From the NCBI RefSeq assembly GCF_039555335.1, contig NC_092636.1, forward strand, positions 61,872,706-61,936,705: a DNA stretch of 64,000 bases, written 5' to 3'. Each line of letters begins with the position of its first letter. The first letter of the stretch is position 1. The notes beneath the pieces are model-generated. The model was not told the origin of the DNA and searched no databases. It saw only the letters and a list, made by a program, of their open reading frames with translations. Positions 11,420 to 22,802 of this stretch are shown piece after piece. A program made the translations under genes and the position numbers. This DNA comes from Amphiura filiformis. Lineage: Eukaryota; Echinodermata; Ophiuroidea; Amphilepidida; Amphiuridae.

Positions 11420-13628
11420 CATGCTCAACTTACAACCATGCATAACTATGCGTTTCTTACTACCTTCTTTTATTACCTATTTATTGCTGAGACGTGGAAA
11501 ATTAAACCTATTAATACCAACGATGTATTAAATTAGCTTGATTGATTGGATGTGCATATCAAAGACAAGTTAGTGTATAATTTTCATTTATATTTCGATT
11601 TCATTGTACTGAGATAAAGGTATATCTTGACTTTTTCGCCGAAAACCACCCTATAATACCAGGAATATTACACTTTTGTTGCAGATGTAAGAACAAAACA
11701 AACCAAGACCTTGATCTCACAGCTTATCTTTAACAGTTCTTAATGAATAAAACAATCGACTACAGATTACTTGACACCTTTTTGGTGGGAAGTTTGTATT
11801 TTGAATTAAGAGCACAGAAATTATTACAAAAACAGCTTTATAGGAAGGTTATTTTGGTCGAGGCTTCGGGGCATCCTACCAAAGATATGTACTTTAAATT
11901 TAAAAACTTCAAATCAGGCGATATTAAAAATTCATAGACACTTTTTTTAAAAACCGAAACTCAATTGAAAGACCACACAGTACCAGAGGGACAGAATCAA
12001 CACTTTTCATGGCAAATAGCATGTGAATAGTGACCAAATCTCACGAAGTAAGCGTATTAGCTGAATGTATGCTTCATTTGTTGGTGATGAGCGTCGCGAT
12101 CCAACCAATGGAAAGACTATTTTCACCCCACTTCGAGAATTACAATCAAACTCATTGGTTGAAAGAAATCGCATAACTCAAAGCGATTGAGCTATGGATT
12201 TAGATTTAAGGCGCAAACATATTAGAGGAATAGGTCAGAACCAGGGTAAACTGTCCATCAGCTCGGGGGCAACAACAAATTCGTATAATTATGTGTGCAG
12301 ACACCGTGTCAAACAAAATATCACCAGGGATATATTGGCAGTCGTCTCTTTCATAATCAAGATGACATCTTAAATAAAATTTTAATACAAATATGTTCCT
12401 TATTCATAAAGTGAAATAACAGAGTATCATTGTTATTGTCTGGTGATGAGGTGCGAAAGGAAATTGAATTTATATCAATAAGGCGTGAAACGGTTATGAA
12501 ATTTGATCAAAAAACCAGGACAAACCTGGATCAAATAGATGCGTCAATTTGCTAACTCGTTTAAAAGTACTTAACGAGTCAAATGATATTATCAATTTAT
12601 CTCTTCTTGGTGAATATCATATTTCCATGAACATTAACTGGTATCTGGTCTTAGCTTAATCAAAGAAATTATTGACATGTCATTTATGCTAATACCAACA
12701 ACATGCGAATAACTATACAAGGCATAAGTTAACAAACTGCATTTTTATATAGAACAAATCACAAAAGATAAACAACATTCATGTGCATTGAAATGATGAA
12801 ATATATCAACAAAGTTATTCATATAATGATGCATATGATATAATGAAAGTTATTCTTAATGAAACTTTTTGTGAACACGAAATGAGATGATACATGTAGC
12901 CTCTCTCGCCTTCTTTGACACCAACTAGAAGATAAGTTAGGAAGGGTACAACACAGTATCTTTCTTCGGTATAGCTTTACAAGCTTTTACAGGCTTGGTT
13001 TAGCTGCAAAGTAGGAAATCTGACCAAATTTGTTGGATTATATAGCGCTATTATATTTATAGGTTTCTAATAGTAATAGAAGTGCAAAAGCAATGTAGTC
13101 TTATTTGCGGGGCTATCTTAATTGACAAAGGCAATGGGCGTTACCTGTTTTTAGACCTTCGTTTTGCCATTGAGAATGATCTCTTCTTGCGATGACTGAT
13201 ATCCAGGGACAGTCGACAGGTAATGTCCCACTTACTATATGCAGGGACAGTCGACAAGTTGGTTAAAAACAGCTTTTCTGCCAATTACTGCGAAATAATT
13301 AAATATAGCATAATGGTGTAGATACATATTGGAAGTCTTTTTGGACTGATTTTTAGAAAATTGATTTGCTAACTACATTGTTATGCTAATTAAGGAAACC
13401 TCGGGCAGGTGCCAGGTGCTAGGTAGTATGCAATTATTTTGTCATTCAATAAGATAAATATCTACATTCAAATTGTATTAAGATATACGGTATTATTATT
13501 AACATTTTTGCCCTATCTACTATGTAGTATTTAAAAGACATATGCTACTCAACTAATTTGGTGCAGTAGAGATGTATAGCCTATAATAACACATTTAAGT
13601 GCATAAAGTTAAGAACCATGTGATTGAC
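11420..13628. other. Intergenic DNA, no gene recognised
   Basis: AT-rich, no recognisable frame. The longest open frame, 11743-11937, has no known motif. A near-exact direct repeat CAGGGACAGTCGACA occurs at about 13204 and 13242. Otherwise nothing stands out. Confidence 0.4.
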
Positions 13629-13632
13629 TTAA

Positions 13633-13932
13633 AAGGGCATTTCGTGATCCACAGCCTCATCCCCCCACTTTTCTCAAAAGGCTACATAATGTTTATGTAC
13701 AAAATATTTCTTGCAGATTAATTCGTTTAGCAAAGATATCGTGAAATTTGAATTTCGTTCTGGTGCACCAGAACGAAATTACAACGTATTGTCTATGGAG
13801 CAGTGCACATAATCATACATAACTCGCAAACGCAATATCGGAATCAACTGAAATTTTGGGAATATGCTTTTTTCGTGGATATCTACTGAAAAATGTCATA
13901 AAAAGAGGATGTTAGGATCACGAAATACTCCT
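13633..13932. mobile_element. TTAA-flanked MITE (GCATTTCGTGATCC family), copy 1
   Basis: Bounded by TTAA at 13629-13632 and 13933-13936. Ends are A-AGGGCATTTCGTGATCC and GGATCACGAAATACTCCT. The centre holds a perfect palindrome, AATTTCGTTCTGG / TGCACCAGAACGAAATT, around 13753-13782. A close second copy is at 54697-55032. TTAA target sites fit Kolobok-like or piggyBac-like elements; the G-rich ends favour the former. Confidence 0.75.
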
Positions 13933-13936
13933 TTAA

Positions 13937-15158
13937 GTGTTGATTTGTTACAACTAAGTTTTCTGCCAAACCATTCAGGCGAATGAGCGGAAATGCTCAT
14001 TTTGACATTATTGTTTATTATTATATATTTAAGGTAAATGAACGCGAGCCACGCGTTCTTTGTTCATATTTTATTACATAGTATCCCTGTCTCGTGGTCG
14101 TGTGACCTACTAGATAAAATCGTCCAATAAAAAAGCTGCAAGCTGGATGACAAGTGAAGCGATGACTGAATTAGTTGTCTGTAATATGATCCGCATATTA
14201 CCATATTTTACGTATAACCTTACGGTAAGTCGGACGCGTGCCTTCACACTCTACTGACCGGCTAACTAGAAACAACACTTGCCACTTCTAATGTGGTTAC
14301 TCAATTGATAATTGTAAATTTAAACCAACCTTGCAGCGCTTAGTCAGATTCAGACAAAAGAACTGTGGTAGAAAAATAAAATTTCAATAAAAGCAGTGTT
14401 ATATATACTACACGAAAAACACCGTTGTCAGCGGCTGTTTGTGAACTTGGAGCAACTTGAGAGATTTGCTTTTATGTGCTGTATTGAATCTGTTTAACAA
14501 CACTGATTTATTGGAGCTGAAGCTGATTGGCCAGTTTGACATGTTCTGAGGCGCTTTTTACGCCACATTCATTCGGGAAGTTACACATTGTGTTGGACTT
14601 AAGTTCACCCTGACAGTTCACTATAGTATTTTGCCACTCAATGAATAGAGGTCTACTGCCTGAGTGAGTTGTAACTTCACAACATCGCGACTGGTATCCA
14701 ACATGAATCAGAGCTGAGCAGTGACCAATCAAATCCAAGCGTAAAATTTCATGTGCAAAAGAACTTCTTCATATGGGAGTTGCTTGTGAATTCGTCATCA
14801 TAATACTCATACAATTTGGATTTTTCTCTTGATGTAGACGTCTGTTTTTCAACAGTCCCGTCGAGACTTCATTGAATACTGCTGTTCGAGTTGGAATCGT
14901 GCCATCAGAAGCAACGTGTGTTGGTTTTGTTAGTTGCATTTTGCTTATTGTTAAGTGCAACAGTTAAGAGAGCTGTTTCAACTTAACTCATTGCGGGATA
15001 GTGTGTAAAGACTGAGGAAATAACGAAATTAACAATGTGTTATATTTCGCATCCATTGTTATTTCCAACGGAATACGTAAACTGACTTCAACTGCCTCTG
15101 AAAGATTTAATAGACTTAAACTATTTATCTAGCTCTGGATAGATCTTGGAACTTGTGA
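13937..15158. other. Upstream region of the GPCR gene
   Basis: No clear exon. Two minus-strand open frames (14508-14738 and 14769-14960) lie in slightly less AT-rich DNA, but match no family I know and have no obvious partner exons. The span may hold distal promoter elements or an upstream UTR exon. Confidence 0.35.
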
Positions 15159-15161
15159 TTA

Positions 15162-15168
15162 TATATAA
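15162..15168 (+). promoter_or_regulatory. TATA-like box upstream of the GPCR
   Basis: TATATAA lies 80 bases before the start codon, which would allow a 5' UTR of about 50 bases if transcription starts about 30 bases downstream. Chance occurrence is possible in AT-rich DNA. Confidence 0.4.
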
Positions 15169-15241
15169 CATCCTTAACTGGACACTTTGGATTGAATTAG
15201 TTTTACATTTGTAATTCACAATTGGAGAGTGTTAAAGCATA

Positions 15242-16300
15242 ATGACGGACCCTACGACAAAACTGTTAACGACTCAGTCAGCAGTGACACCTCAAGAGGA
15301 ATTTGAATTCGTTTTCGACGACTATCGTCAGCGAATTGTTGTCTCCTGTATTTTCGCAATCATTTCGATCGTCGGGACTTTTGGTAACAGTCTTGTCATC
15401 GCCGCCGTTCTGGTATCTCGAAAACTAAGAACAGCTACTAATGTATTTGTGGTGTCACTTAGTTTTGCTGATTTGCTAACTTGTCTCTTTCTACCATGGA
15501 ATGTAGTTGCTTTGCTAAGTACTAACGGATGGCCGACTGCCGACGAAATATGTGCCACCGCTGCCGTCGTCATGTTCACATGTGTCGGATGCAGTGTGTA
15601 TACATTAGCTGCAATCGCAATTAACCGATATGTGTTAATTACACAACCTATGTCTACTTATAGAAATTACTATACAAAATGGAAGATCGCTGTCATGATT
15701 GGTATAACCTGGGCAATGCCTTTCTTCACGGCTATGTTGCCTGTGATTTTTGGACTAGGAGAACTTGGATATGACACTAGGTATAGCACCTGTACGCACA
15801 AGACATCTCATCCATTGTCGGATTACTACAGTCTAACTCAAGCCATTCTTATTTATCCCTTCCCTATGATCACAATAATCATGTGTTACACTCTCCTATT
15901 TCTTCATATAAGGCGTCATGCCCGAAACATCACGGAACAAGCCGAAACATCTTCGTCATCTTCTTCGCGACCGATTCGTAGAGAAAGTAGCGCGGCAAAA
16001 CGAGGTATTAGCAGACGACAAGTGGAGATATCTAAAAACTTATTTTACGTGGTGGTTGCTTTTGCTCTTTGTATAACCCCTTACTGTGCCAGTTTAGTGA
16101 TACCATACAGTGAACCATTTGTTCCATGGGCAGGGGCAGTGATTCTTTTGAACAGTTGTATCAATCCACTGATTTACAGTACAAAACATCCATATTTCAG
16201 GCAGGTCATGGGTGCGATTCTTCGGTGCAGACCAGAGGATATACCTGAACCTTCAGAGTGGCTTAGATCACGTGGTGGTTCGACTTGGGCACCAAGGTAA
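15242..16300 (+). CDS. Class A (rhodopsin-family) G protein-coupled receptor
   Basis: An intact 352-residue receptor with seven hydrophobic segments in one exon. Landmarks: TM1 GTFGN (N49), TM2 LSFAD (D77), C104 at the top of TM3 and C184 in loop 2 for the conserved disulphide, NRY at 128-130 in place of DRY, W157 in TM4, prolines 206/208 in TM5, P280 in TM6, and NPLIY (308-312) in TM7. Helix 8 ends near C329, a likely palmitoylation site. Loop 3 has a six-serine run and basic residues, suiting G protein and kinase contact. TM6 reads CITP, lacking the usual toggle tryptophan. The N terminus is about 29 residues without an N-glycosylation sequon. NRY and overall pattern resemble the melatonin receptor / GPR84 / Moody-Tre1 group, in which many invertebrate orphans fall; the ligand cannot be read from sequence. 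The start ATG has A at -3 and is the first Met of the frame. Confidence 0.93.
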   Translation: MTDPTTKLLTTQSAVTPQEEFEFVFDDYRQRIVVSCIFAIISIVGTFGNSLVIAAVLVSRKLRTATNVFVVSLSFADLLTCLFLPWNVVALLSTNGWPTADEICATAAVVMFTCVGCSVYTLAAIAINRYVLITQPMSTYRNYYTKWKIAVMIGITWAMPFFTAMLPVIFGLGELGYDTRYSTCTHKTSHPLSDYYSLTQAILIYPFPMITIIMCYTLLFLHIRRHARNITEQAETSSSSSSRPIRRESSAAKRGISRRQVEISKNLFYVVVAFALCITPYCASLVIPYSEPFVPWAGAVILLNSCINPLIYSTKHPYFRQVMGAILRCRPEDIPEPSEWLRSRGGSTWAPR

Positions 16301-16741
16301 AAACGAGCATTAACTTTGTTCCTGAAGAGGACATATTGGATAACTTATATCGGTTCCTTTTACAAGATGTATAAAGGACAGGTGGTTGCGTGAAACCACG
16401 ATAAACAAAATGACGCCGTATCGGGGCCGAGGATGGATCCTTGAGGAAGCACGGACGTTTGCGGAAGATCATTGGAACAATAAACATGGCATTTATACGC
16501 TTCAAGCGTGCAAGGCATAAAGTTATGTCAACATAACCGTGATAACGAACCATGATAACGTATACTGTCAAAAGGAAGACAATTCAAGCATGTAAACAGA
16601 GCATGAAAAAACATGATAAATAGTGTTTGAATCTCTTTACAGAACTGTGTGTTTTATGAAAACAATATTTTGTATATAATTATTAATATATTGTTTAAGA
16701 TTATCTGTAAATATGTTTTCGTTTGTATGTGTTGTTTTAAG

Positions 16742-16747
16742 AATAAA
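16742..16747 (+). terminator. Poly(A) signal AATAAA of the GPCR gene
   Basis: The first AATAAA after the stop codon, about 440 bases downstream, implying a 3' UTR of about 460 bases. A TGT/GTTTT-rich stretch just upstream is unremarkable. Confidence 0.55.
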
Positions 16748-16899
16748 GTCCATGCAGTTTGACAAAGTCATTATCTTTCAGAGAAATCACGGCATGACTT
16801 ACGAAATGATACACCAGAAACCACGCTTTTAAAGATCTAAATATTTATATTAAATTCAGAAAACGTCATTCTTCTTTGTTTATATAGGCTAACTCGAAT

Positions 16900-17164
16900 C
16901 ACATATGTGACTCCTCGCCACAACTGAGCCCGGATGTCGCCAATCATCATTTTTGAGATATTCAACCAAAATATTCTGCTTGAAATTAGCTTTAAAATGA
17001 TGTATATCATGTCTATAGTACTTGACATTTAAGTAGTGAAAAATCAATAAAACAGTCAATAAATCCTTTCTTTCCTATTGTTTGTTGTTAAGTTCGATGG
17101 AGCATATCTCAATAGTGGCACTGGCGACATCCGGGCTCAGTTGTGGCGAGGAGTCACATATGTG
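16900..17164. mobile_element. MITE with perfect 43-base inverted ends
   Basis: Bases 16900-16942 are the exact reverse complement of 17122-17164. The arms start CACATATGTGACTCCTCGCC and run into GAGCCCGGATGTCGCCA. The 179-base core is AT-rich. The CATATG at each end may hide a TA target duplication. The perfect arms suggest recent activity or gene conversion. Confidence 0.8.
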
Positions 17165-19852
17165 TGTATAGATCACTGTGCAACACAAAAGTAAAAGTTA
17201 AGTTTAACCTCCCTGACACATAGTGATAACATTACAGAGGAATGCTTCTCTATTAAATTTGCTACCCACACATTTTATCACTCTGCAAATATTTCGACAA
17301 TTCTTGACATTTTATTCAATAAAAGTCATCTCTTGATAAAATATGTTGTCTTTAATATTGCAAAATTAATTTTTTTGATGAATATTTGGATTAAAGCGGA
17401 CAGGAAACTTACTCGTGACACGTTATTTGCTAGGAGGATCAATAGTGTTAAGGGCACACCCCGTAAACCCTTACCGGAATTAAAAGGTGGATACCAATAA
17501 ATTCCAAAGGAGAGGGTTTATACAAATATACCACTTTGTCTGCAAATTTCTCTAGTTACCAAGCCCTTAGGCTTCAGATTTCACAGTCGATCAAGTTCAA
17601 CTTCGCGGTTGGCAAAGTTCGCCCTACAGGGCTGGTTTTCAATATCGGCATGTGGCTTACCAAAAAAATGATGAAGTTTAAAGCTTTTTGTATCGAGGGT
17701 AAAGGTGTACTACATAATATCAACCACAAACGCTGCGTTCTGTTATAAGAATAATAATGTTTAGGGGTAAAAGGAGAAAGTGATTAAATAAAGCTTAAAG
17801 CAGGAGGAATGACATTCCGGTCGTTTGTATACGTACATTAATATGAATTAAATATTTAATACATACTATAAATTAAACAATTACAGAATGATAGGCCTAA
17901 ACCTCATGAAAATTGAATCAAATGTTACCTCATGATTTTATAGTAGCAACTTTAGTTTAATACTATAGCAAGTGGTTAACCCACTCTGGTTAACCATAGA
18001 TTTTAACCCAATGTGGCATGCTGTGTTTCTGTATCCTGATTATATACAGATTGTATACTTCAAGTTTAATTAAGGGGGTTTTGTTATACTTATAAACCTT
18101 GTATCCTTCATTTGTTCTGTATTTAAATGCAGCTGTATTTGGACAAAGGAGGTTTATAAAATAACCAGTTCGGTTCATTTTACTTTCTAAAATAACTAAA
18201 ATTGGTAATATTTTGGGAGTGATAACGTAAGGAAATGAGAAAAATCTTCTTTGAAGATAATAGGAAATGATCATACAGAAGGATTCCTTATGAAAGTGAC
18301 TGATGCTTTCCGTATTGGATACATCTGTTCTTAACAAGTAAAAACGCTGCATCTACTTGGTTGATAATAGACCGATACTGCCTTTTGCATTGGAGGCAGA
18401 CTGAGCTGAGTAAAGAACATTAAAAATCTCTGCCTCCCAAATCAAATCACAGTATCTGCCATGTTGTTTACTTGTAGATACATCATGTATAACTGATTGG
18501 TTCAAACACACCCACCTCCCAAGCAAAAAGGGAGTATATGCTATAGTATTCAGTTACAATTACTTCGTTTTTACCGTGCGGAGGACGGAAATGCATAAAC
18601 GTCGTGAATTGTAATGTGTTCTTTTCTTGTTATAAAAACATGATGTTGGCACAAGTCTTTTCAATGCCGAACAATGTATTTTTCAAAACATTTTTACAGC
18701 CTTGAAAAAGCATGTTTAACAGTTCCGATTTATATTCCAAATACAGACGCCATTTTTGGTTGAAGCAAACAAGCTTTTGAATGTTTTGATATTTGTGACA
18801 GGCTTGAAATCGAAAAAGCATTCGACCATTCTGTGAAGCAAAATGCTTGAAATCAAAATGCTCTGAGTGAAGTATAATAATACTACTTTGTGTTCTTTGG
18901 TTGAAAATTGTTCATTCAATGCAATTTATTTTTAAATAAATTGCATTTTTCTTATCTATTGCATTTAATTCTAAACAATTATAAGATACTGTCAAAAGTA
19001 TCATGTGCCACTTGTATCAAATTTGATCAAATATAAAGCAACTTGAAAATGGGAGATTAAAATATGATAAATTAAACTCTCGATGCATGCAGTCCTATAT
19101 TCAAAGAAAACTTTCGATATATATGTGTAATCGTGTCAAAAGGACTGAAAATTCCATATAAGTAAATTAAGCAAAAAACCTTAATAACGTGCAATATCTG
19201 AGTTAAAGATCACGTTCATATATCTATGCATACTATAAATTAAAGTTATGTCATAATTGTCAAATTTAGATAATAACTTTCTTAATAGTCACGAGCACAA
19301 GGCAGAAGGTATCAAGGTATGGCGTCTAAAAGATCTATGATTTATTATCAAATTGTCTAAAATAATCATAAGATCCAAAAGATTCCACAGTTTTCCAAAA
19401 TATGTATAGCCTATGGCCCATTAAGGTCTACAAGGGCTTTGTCTAACGGGTGCCGTGTCGACGAACGGGATTTCCGAAGATCATCACACTCGTGGATACG
19501 CAGGGGATAAGTTCTTGTATACCCATAATGCATTAGAAATGAGTAATTGATTTGTTTGCAATGAAAGTTCAGCCAGTTTTGAAGTTTGAAAATATAATAA
19601 TTTCCGTCTTTTACAAGTACAACCATTTGGGAAGAAAGATATTCAGTTGTCGAAAATCATGAAAATGCAATGTTTAGTTTAAACCTTGGGGTGTTCATAC
19701 AATACATATAAACACGATCCTTTTAAGATTTTTTTATGAGTGGAACGAAAAACTGTCCATCTCCAGTACAATATTAAGCGTCAAATGGGCATCCATCATA
19801 TACCATAGTTCAGATTTTTTTCATAATTATCTAAGTACCAGAACGAGATTAA
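17165..19852. other. Intergenic DNA, no gene recognised
   Basis: Long AT-rich stretch. Short frames, such as 17536-17748 and 17990-18352, match nothing I know. A small exact hairpin (AAATGCAATTTATTT / AAATAAATTGCATTT) lies near 18918-18948. Confidence 0.4.
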
Positions 19853-19886
19853 AGTCTAATCTAATCTAATCTAATCTAATCTAATC
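19853..19886. repeat. (TCTAA)n microsatellite
   Basis: About six copies of TCTAA following 'gagattaaag'. A similar 'aataaagac...gatctaatctaatcta' run occurs near 57505-57535, so it may be a retroelement 3' tail. Confidence 0.8.
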
Positions 19887-22500
19887 AATGTCTATTTTTT
19901 GCAACTCTAAAATTTTCCGGAAAAATTCTGCATTGCATTCTGGGATACGTATTTTTTCCTTCCTAACACGGCGACACATTCATGACCAACCAACTAATCC
20001 CGAAGGCGTGAAATTCAGTTCAAGTTCACTCACCTTTGTAAAAGACAACTAAGTTGTTGTTATTGAAAAGAAAGATGTCAATTGTTTTGTGTTTAATTAT
20101 ACTGTGACAAGCAAATGTGGTTGAAGTGTAATTATTCCGCTACAGGTTAAGAACAAGCGCTAGGATCTCAAACAAGGCTAAAATAAAGAAAAAACAGTTT
20201 GTTTCCTGTAAGCAGCATGCATTTGGTTTTTGGGAGTAATTTTACAATTTCAACGCATTTCGGGTTTTTGGTCTGAGAAATCCAGAAAAAAAGATGACAA
20301 CATTTTCAAAAACCTTTTTGTTTTTCAATTTTGTTTAAAAAGCAATACGAAATCACCATTATTATTAAAAGGTAAATATTTAATTTTCCTAAAATCTAAC
20401 AAATATTTGTGAGTTGAGGAATGTCACCATATTTACACATCCTACATGTAATTATCATGATTATAAAAAATGTTTAAAAAAGCTCATTTTGCATTTAGGT
20501 TTTCAGGTCACCTAATATACAGGAAACAAACTTTTATTTAGCCTTATTATGATATCTGAAATGGAGCTACTGCTAGTACTACGTCCCTGGAAAATCGAAC
20601 ATTTACTAGTAGCTTATATCATGTTTATGCCCTAATTAAAACAATGTATAGGTTTCATTGAAAGTGTAAACTTTGTTTGAAAACAGGCAAAACTGTTTTA
20701 TTATGCATGTTTTCCTGGATTTCTTTAAAAAAATTAAAAGCATGTGATCTGATATTTGTAATAACAAAATACACAGAGAAATATGATATGTTTAGAAGGT
20801 AATTATATACTTAGTATATGTGCAACTTTTACACGATTTTGTTATTTTCGAAGCTAGTTTTGTAAATGTTTTACATATATTTACACAGGATTGTGTACAT
20901 GTTTTTTCTCTGTGTATGACCAGAGTGCAAGTTTGATATTTAATGTGCATATTATTTTAACAATGTTTTTATAACAAACTGTAATAAAAATGAGAAATTA
21001 AATAATATTGTTTTCTTGTTGTTTTGTACTGTTGTTGCCTATATATGCTAAATACTCGTAATTCCAAAACAAAGAAGTACGTATTTCGTTTTTAAAATAT
21101 CAGATATATGCATGATTATTTGAAAAAGCTTGTAAAAGGCGACCGATCTGACAATGCTGGGGTATGGCAATAAAACTGACAAAAAATACACGATTTCCAT
21201 AGAACGGAACTTTCAGAAGAAGTGTATGTATTAATAATCACAAAATTCCGTTCTCCGCCCATACAATTCTGATGAAATTCATGATAAATGTGATGATTTT
21301 GAACCACGATGCCACCGTTCAGGTCGGTGACGGGCCAGGTTGCGATGTCATTGACAAAAGATCAAAAATATGTTTCATTTTGCACTTATGGCCTCGTTTT
21401 TGTCTTCAAACATTACCACGTGCGTATGTGTTTGACAATGAAAGTATCTTGAAAGGGCTTTAAAAGACATGAAAGAAGGGGGGAGAAACAAAATCTAACA
21501 CGATATAAACTTGACTATGGAGAATACTTGAACTGAACTAAGACGTTTAGATCCCGTGACCATGGTGACCTCGGAGAAATAGATTTGTTTGTCTGCTTTA
21601 AATACAGCATTTTTTCAATTAATTTAAATAATTGATTACATTTTTTGTTTGTTTTTGGGCTGGGGTGTGTGTGTGTGACAGTTGGGTATGTGCGTTTGGG
21701 TTGGGTGTTCGGAGTATGTAAATGTGTGTAAAAATAAATTTGTAACTTGCACTGGACACCCACGTGACGAAGCTTAACATACTGACTTAAAAGATATATT
21801 TTCTGCCCAGTTTATTTATTAAATGTGACCAGATACTATCCCTGCCATCTGTTATTAGACTATCTATCAATGCGTATATTTGTTCAAGGAAACACGACTC
21901 GCGAGCTCGTCTGCCAAAAAGTCATATCATAATGCTCATGTCATGAATATTATGATAAAGGCACGTAACATCGCATGTGGATTTTCAATTTTAATAATTC
22001 TAATTTGTTGTAAATTGGTCGTGCACTTGGAAACAGATGGTATTGATGCGGGTGAAAATCACGATTTAACCAGATACAAGATAGCCTGTATATTGTGGGT
22101 ATCATGACCTCTTTGTAAATGGGTATGTCTACATTTTGTCAAGATTCTAGTCTAGTTATTATTAACCACTGACAATCAGCTGCTCGAACAACATCAACTC
22201 TAAGAAACATCATACCTCTTAAAACAATTGCTCTCAGTCTGAAAAATGAATGGCGAGAAGGAACAATATATTTGGCGACAAGGAAAATACTTTGAAAAAG
22301 ACAAGATGGAGAACAACTGATTTGTGAACTTAATTCTGAACAAAATTACTTTGTGTAGTAATATCCAGTTAATTTAAAGCACGACATTTGTTATTTTTAC
22401 TTGATGAGCATAACAGTAATTAAGCAAATGAAGGATTTCACTCAACATGCTCAAAGAGAGTCTCCGGCAACCATAACAGAATGCCTTATATGTTATCAAA
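19887..22500. other. Intergenic DNA, no gene recognised
   Basis: AT-rich. ACACAGAGAAA at about 20771 is mirrored by TTTTTCTCTGTGT at about 20905, a possible worn hairpin element. (GT)n-like low complexity at 21662-21720. No coding signal. Confidence 0.4.
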
Positions 22501-22802
22501 ATAATTATCATGATGGTTTTATTTAAAACAAACTCATATTGACCATAAAAGCAGTCCGCTCTCAACACGCGATATTCAAATTCCCGCGCCGAAATTGTCT
22601 AAGTGCAATGACGTAATAGATATTTGTGTTCAATTGTCGTCAGCCTTCATTGTATTACTGGGATGTCATTGCACTCGACAATTTCGGCGCCCGGGAATTT
22701 GAATATCGCGTGTTGAGAGACGGTATATTTTTATTCGTTTTATGGTCACTATGAGTTTGTTTCAAGTAAAACCGTACCTCGTGATTCGTGCTTGATAATT
22801 AT
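22501..22802. mobile_element. Hairpin MITE (CAACACGCGATATTC family)
   Basis: Two arms of about 125 bases are inverted around 22650. The inner part is nearly perfect, CTCTCAACACGCGATATTC and CGAAATTGTC with their complements. The outer part (AACAAACTCATA.TGACCATAAAA) is about 80-85% matched. There is no coding content. Confidence 0.75.

Noticed and set aside
14508-14960. Minus-strand frames upstream of the GPCR as a possible divergent gene
   Set aside because: Neither shows a known domain, splice partners or a plausible promoter; kept only as an upstream region.
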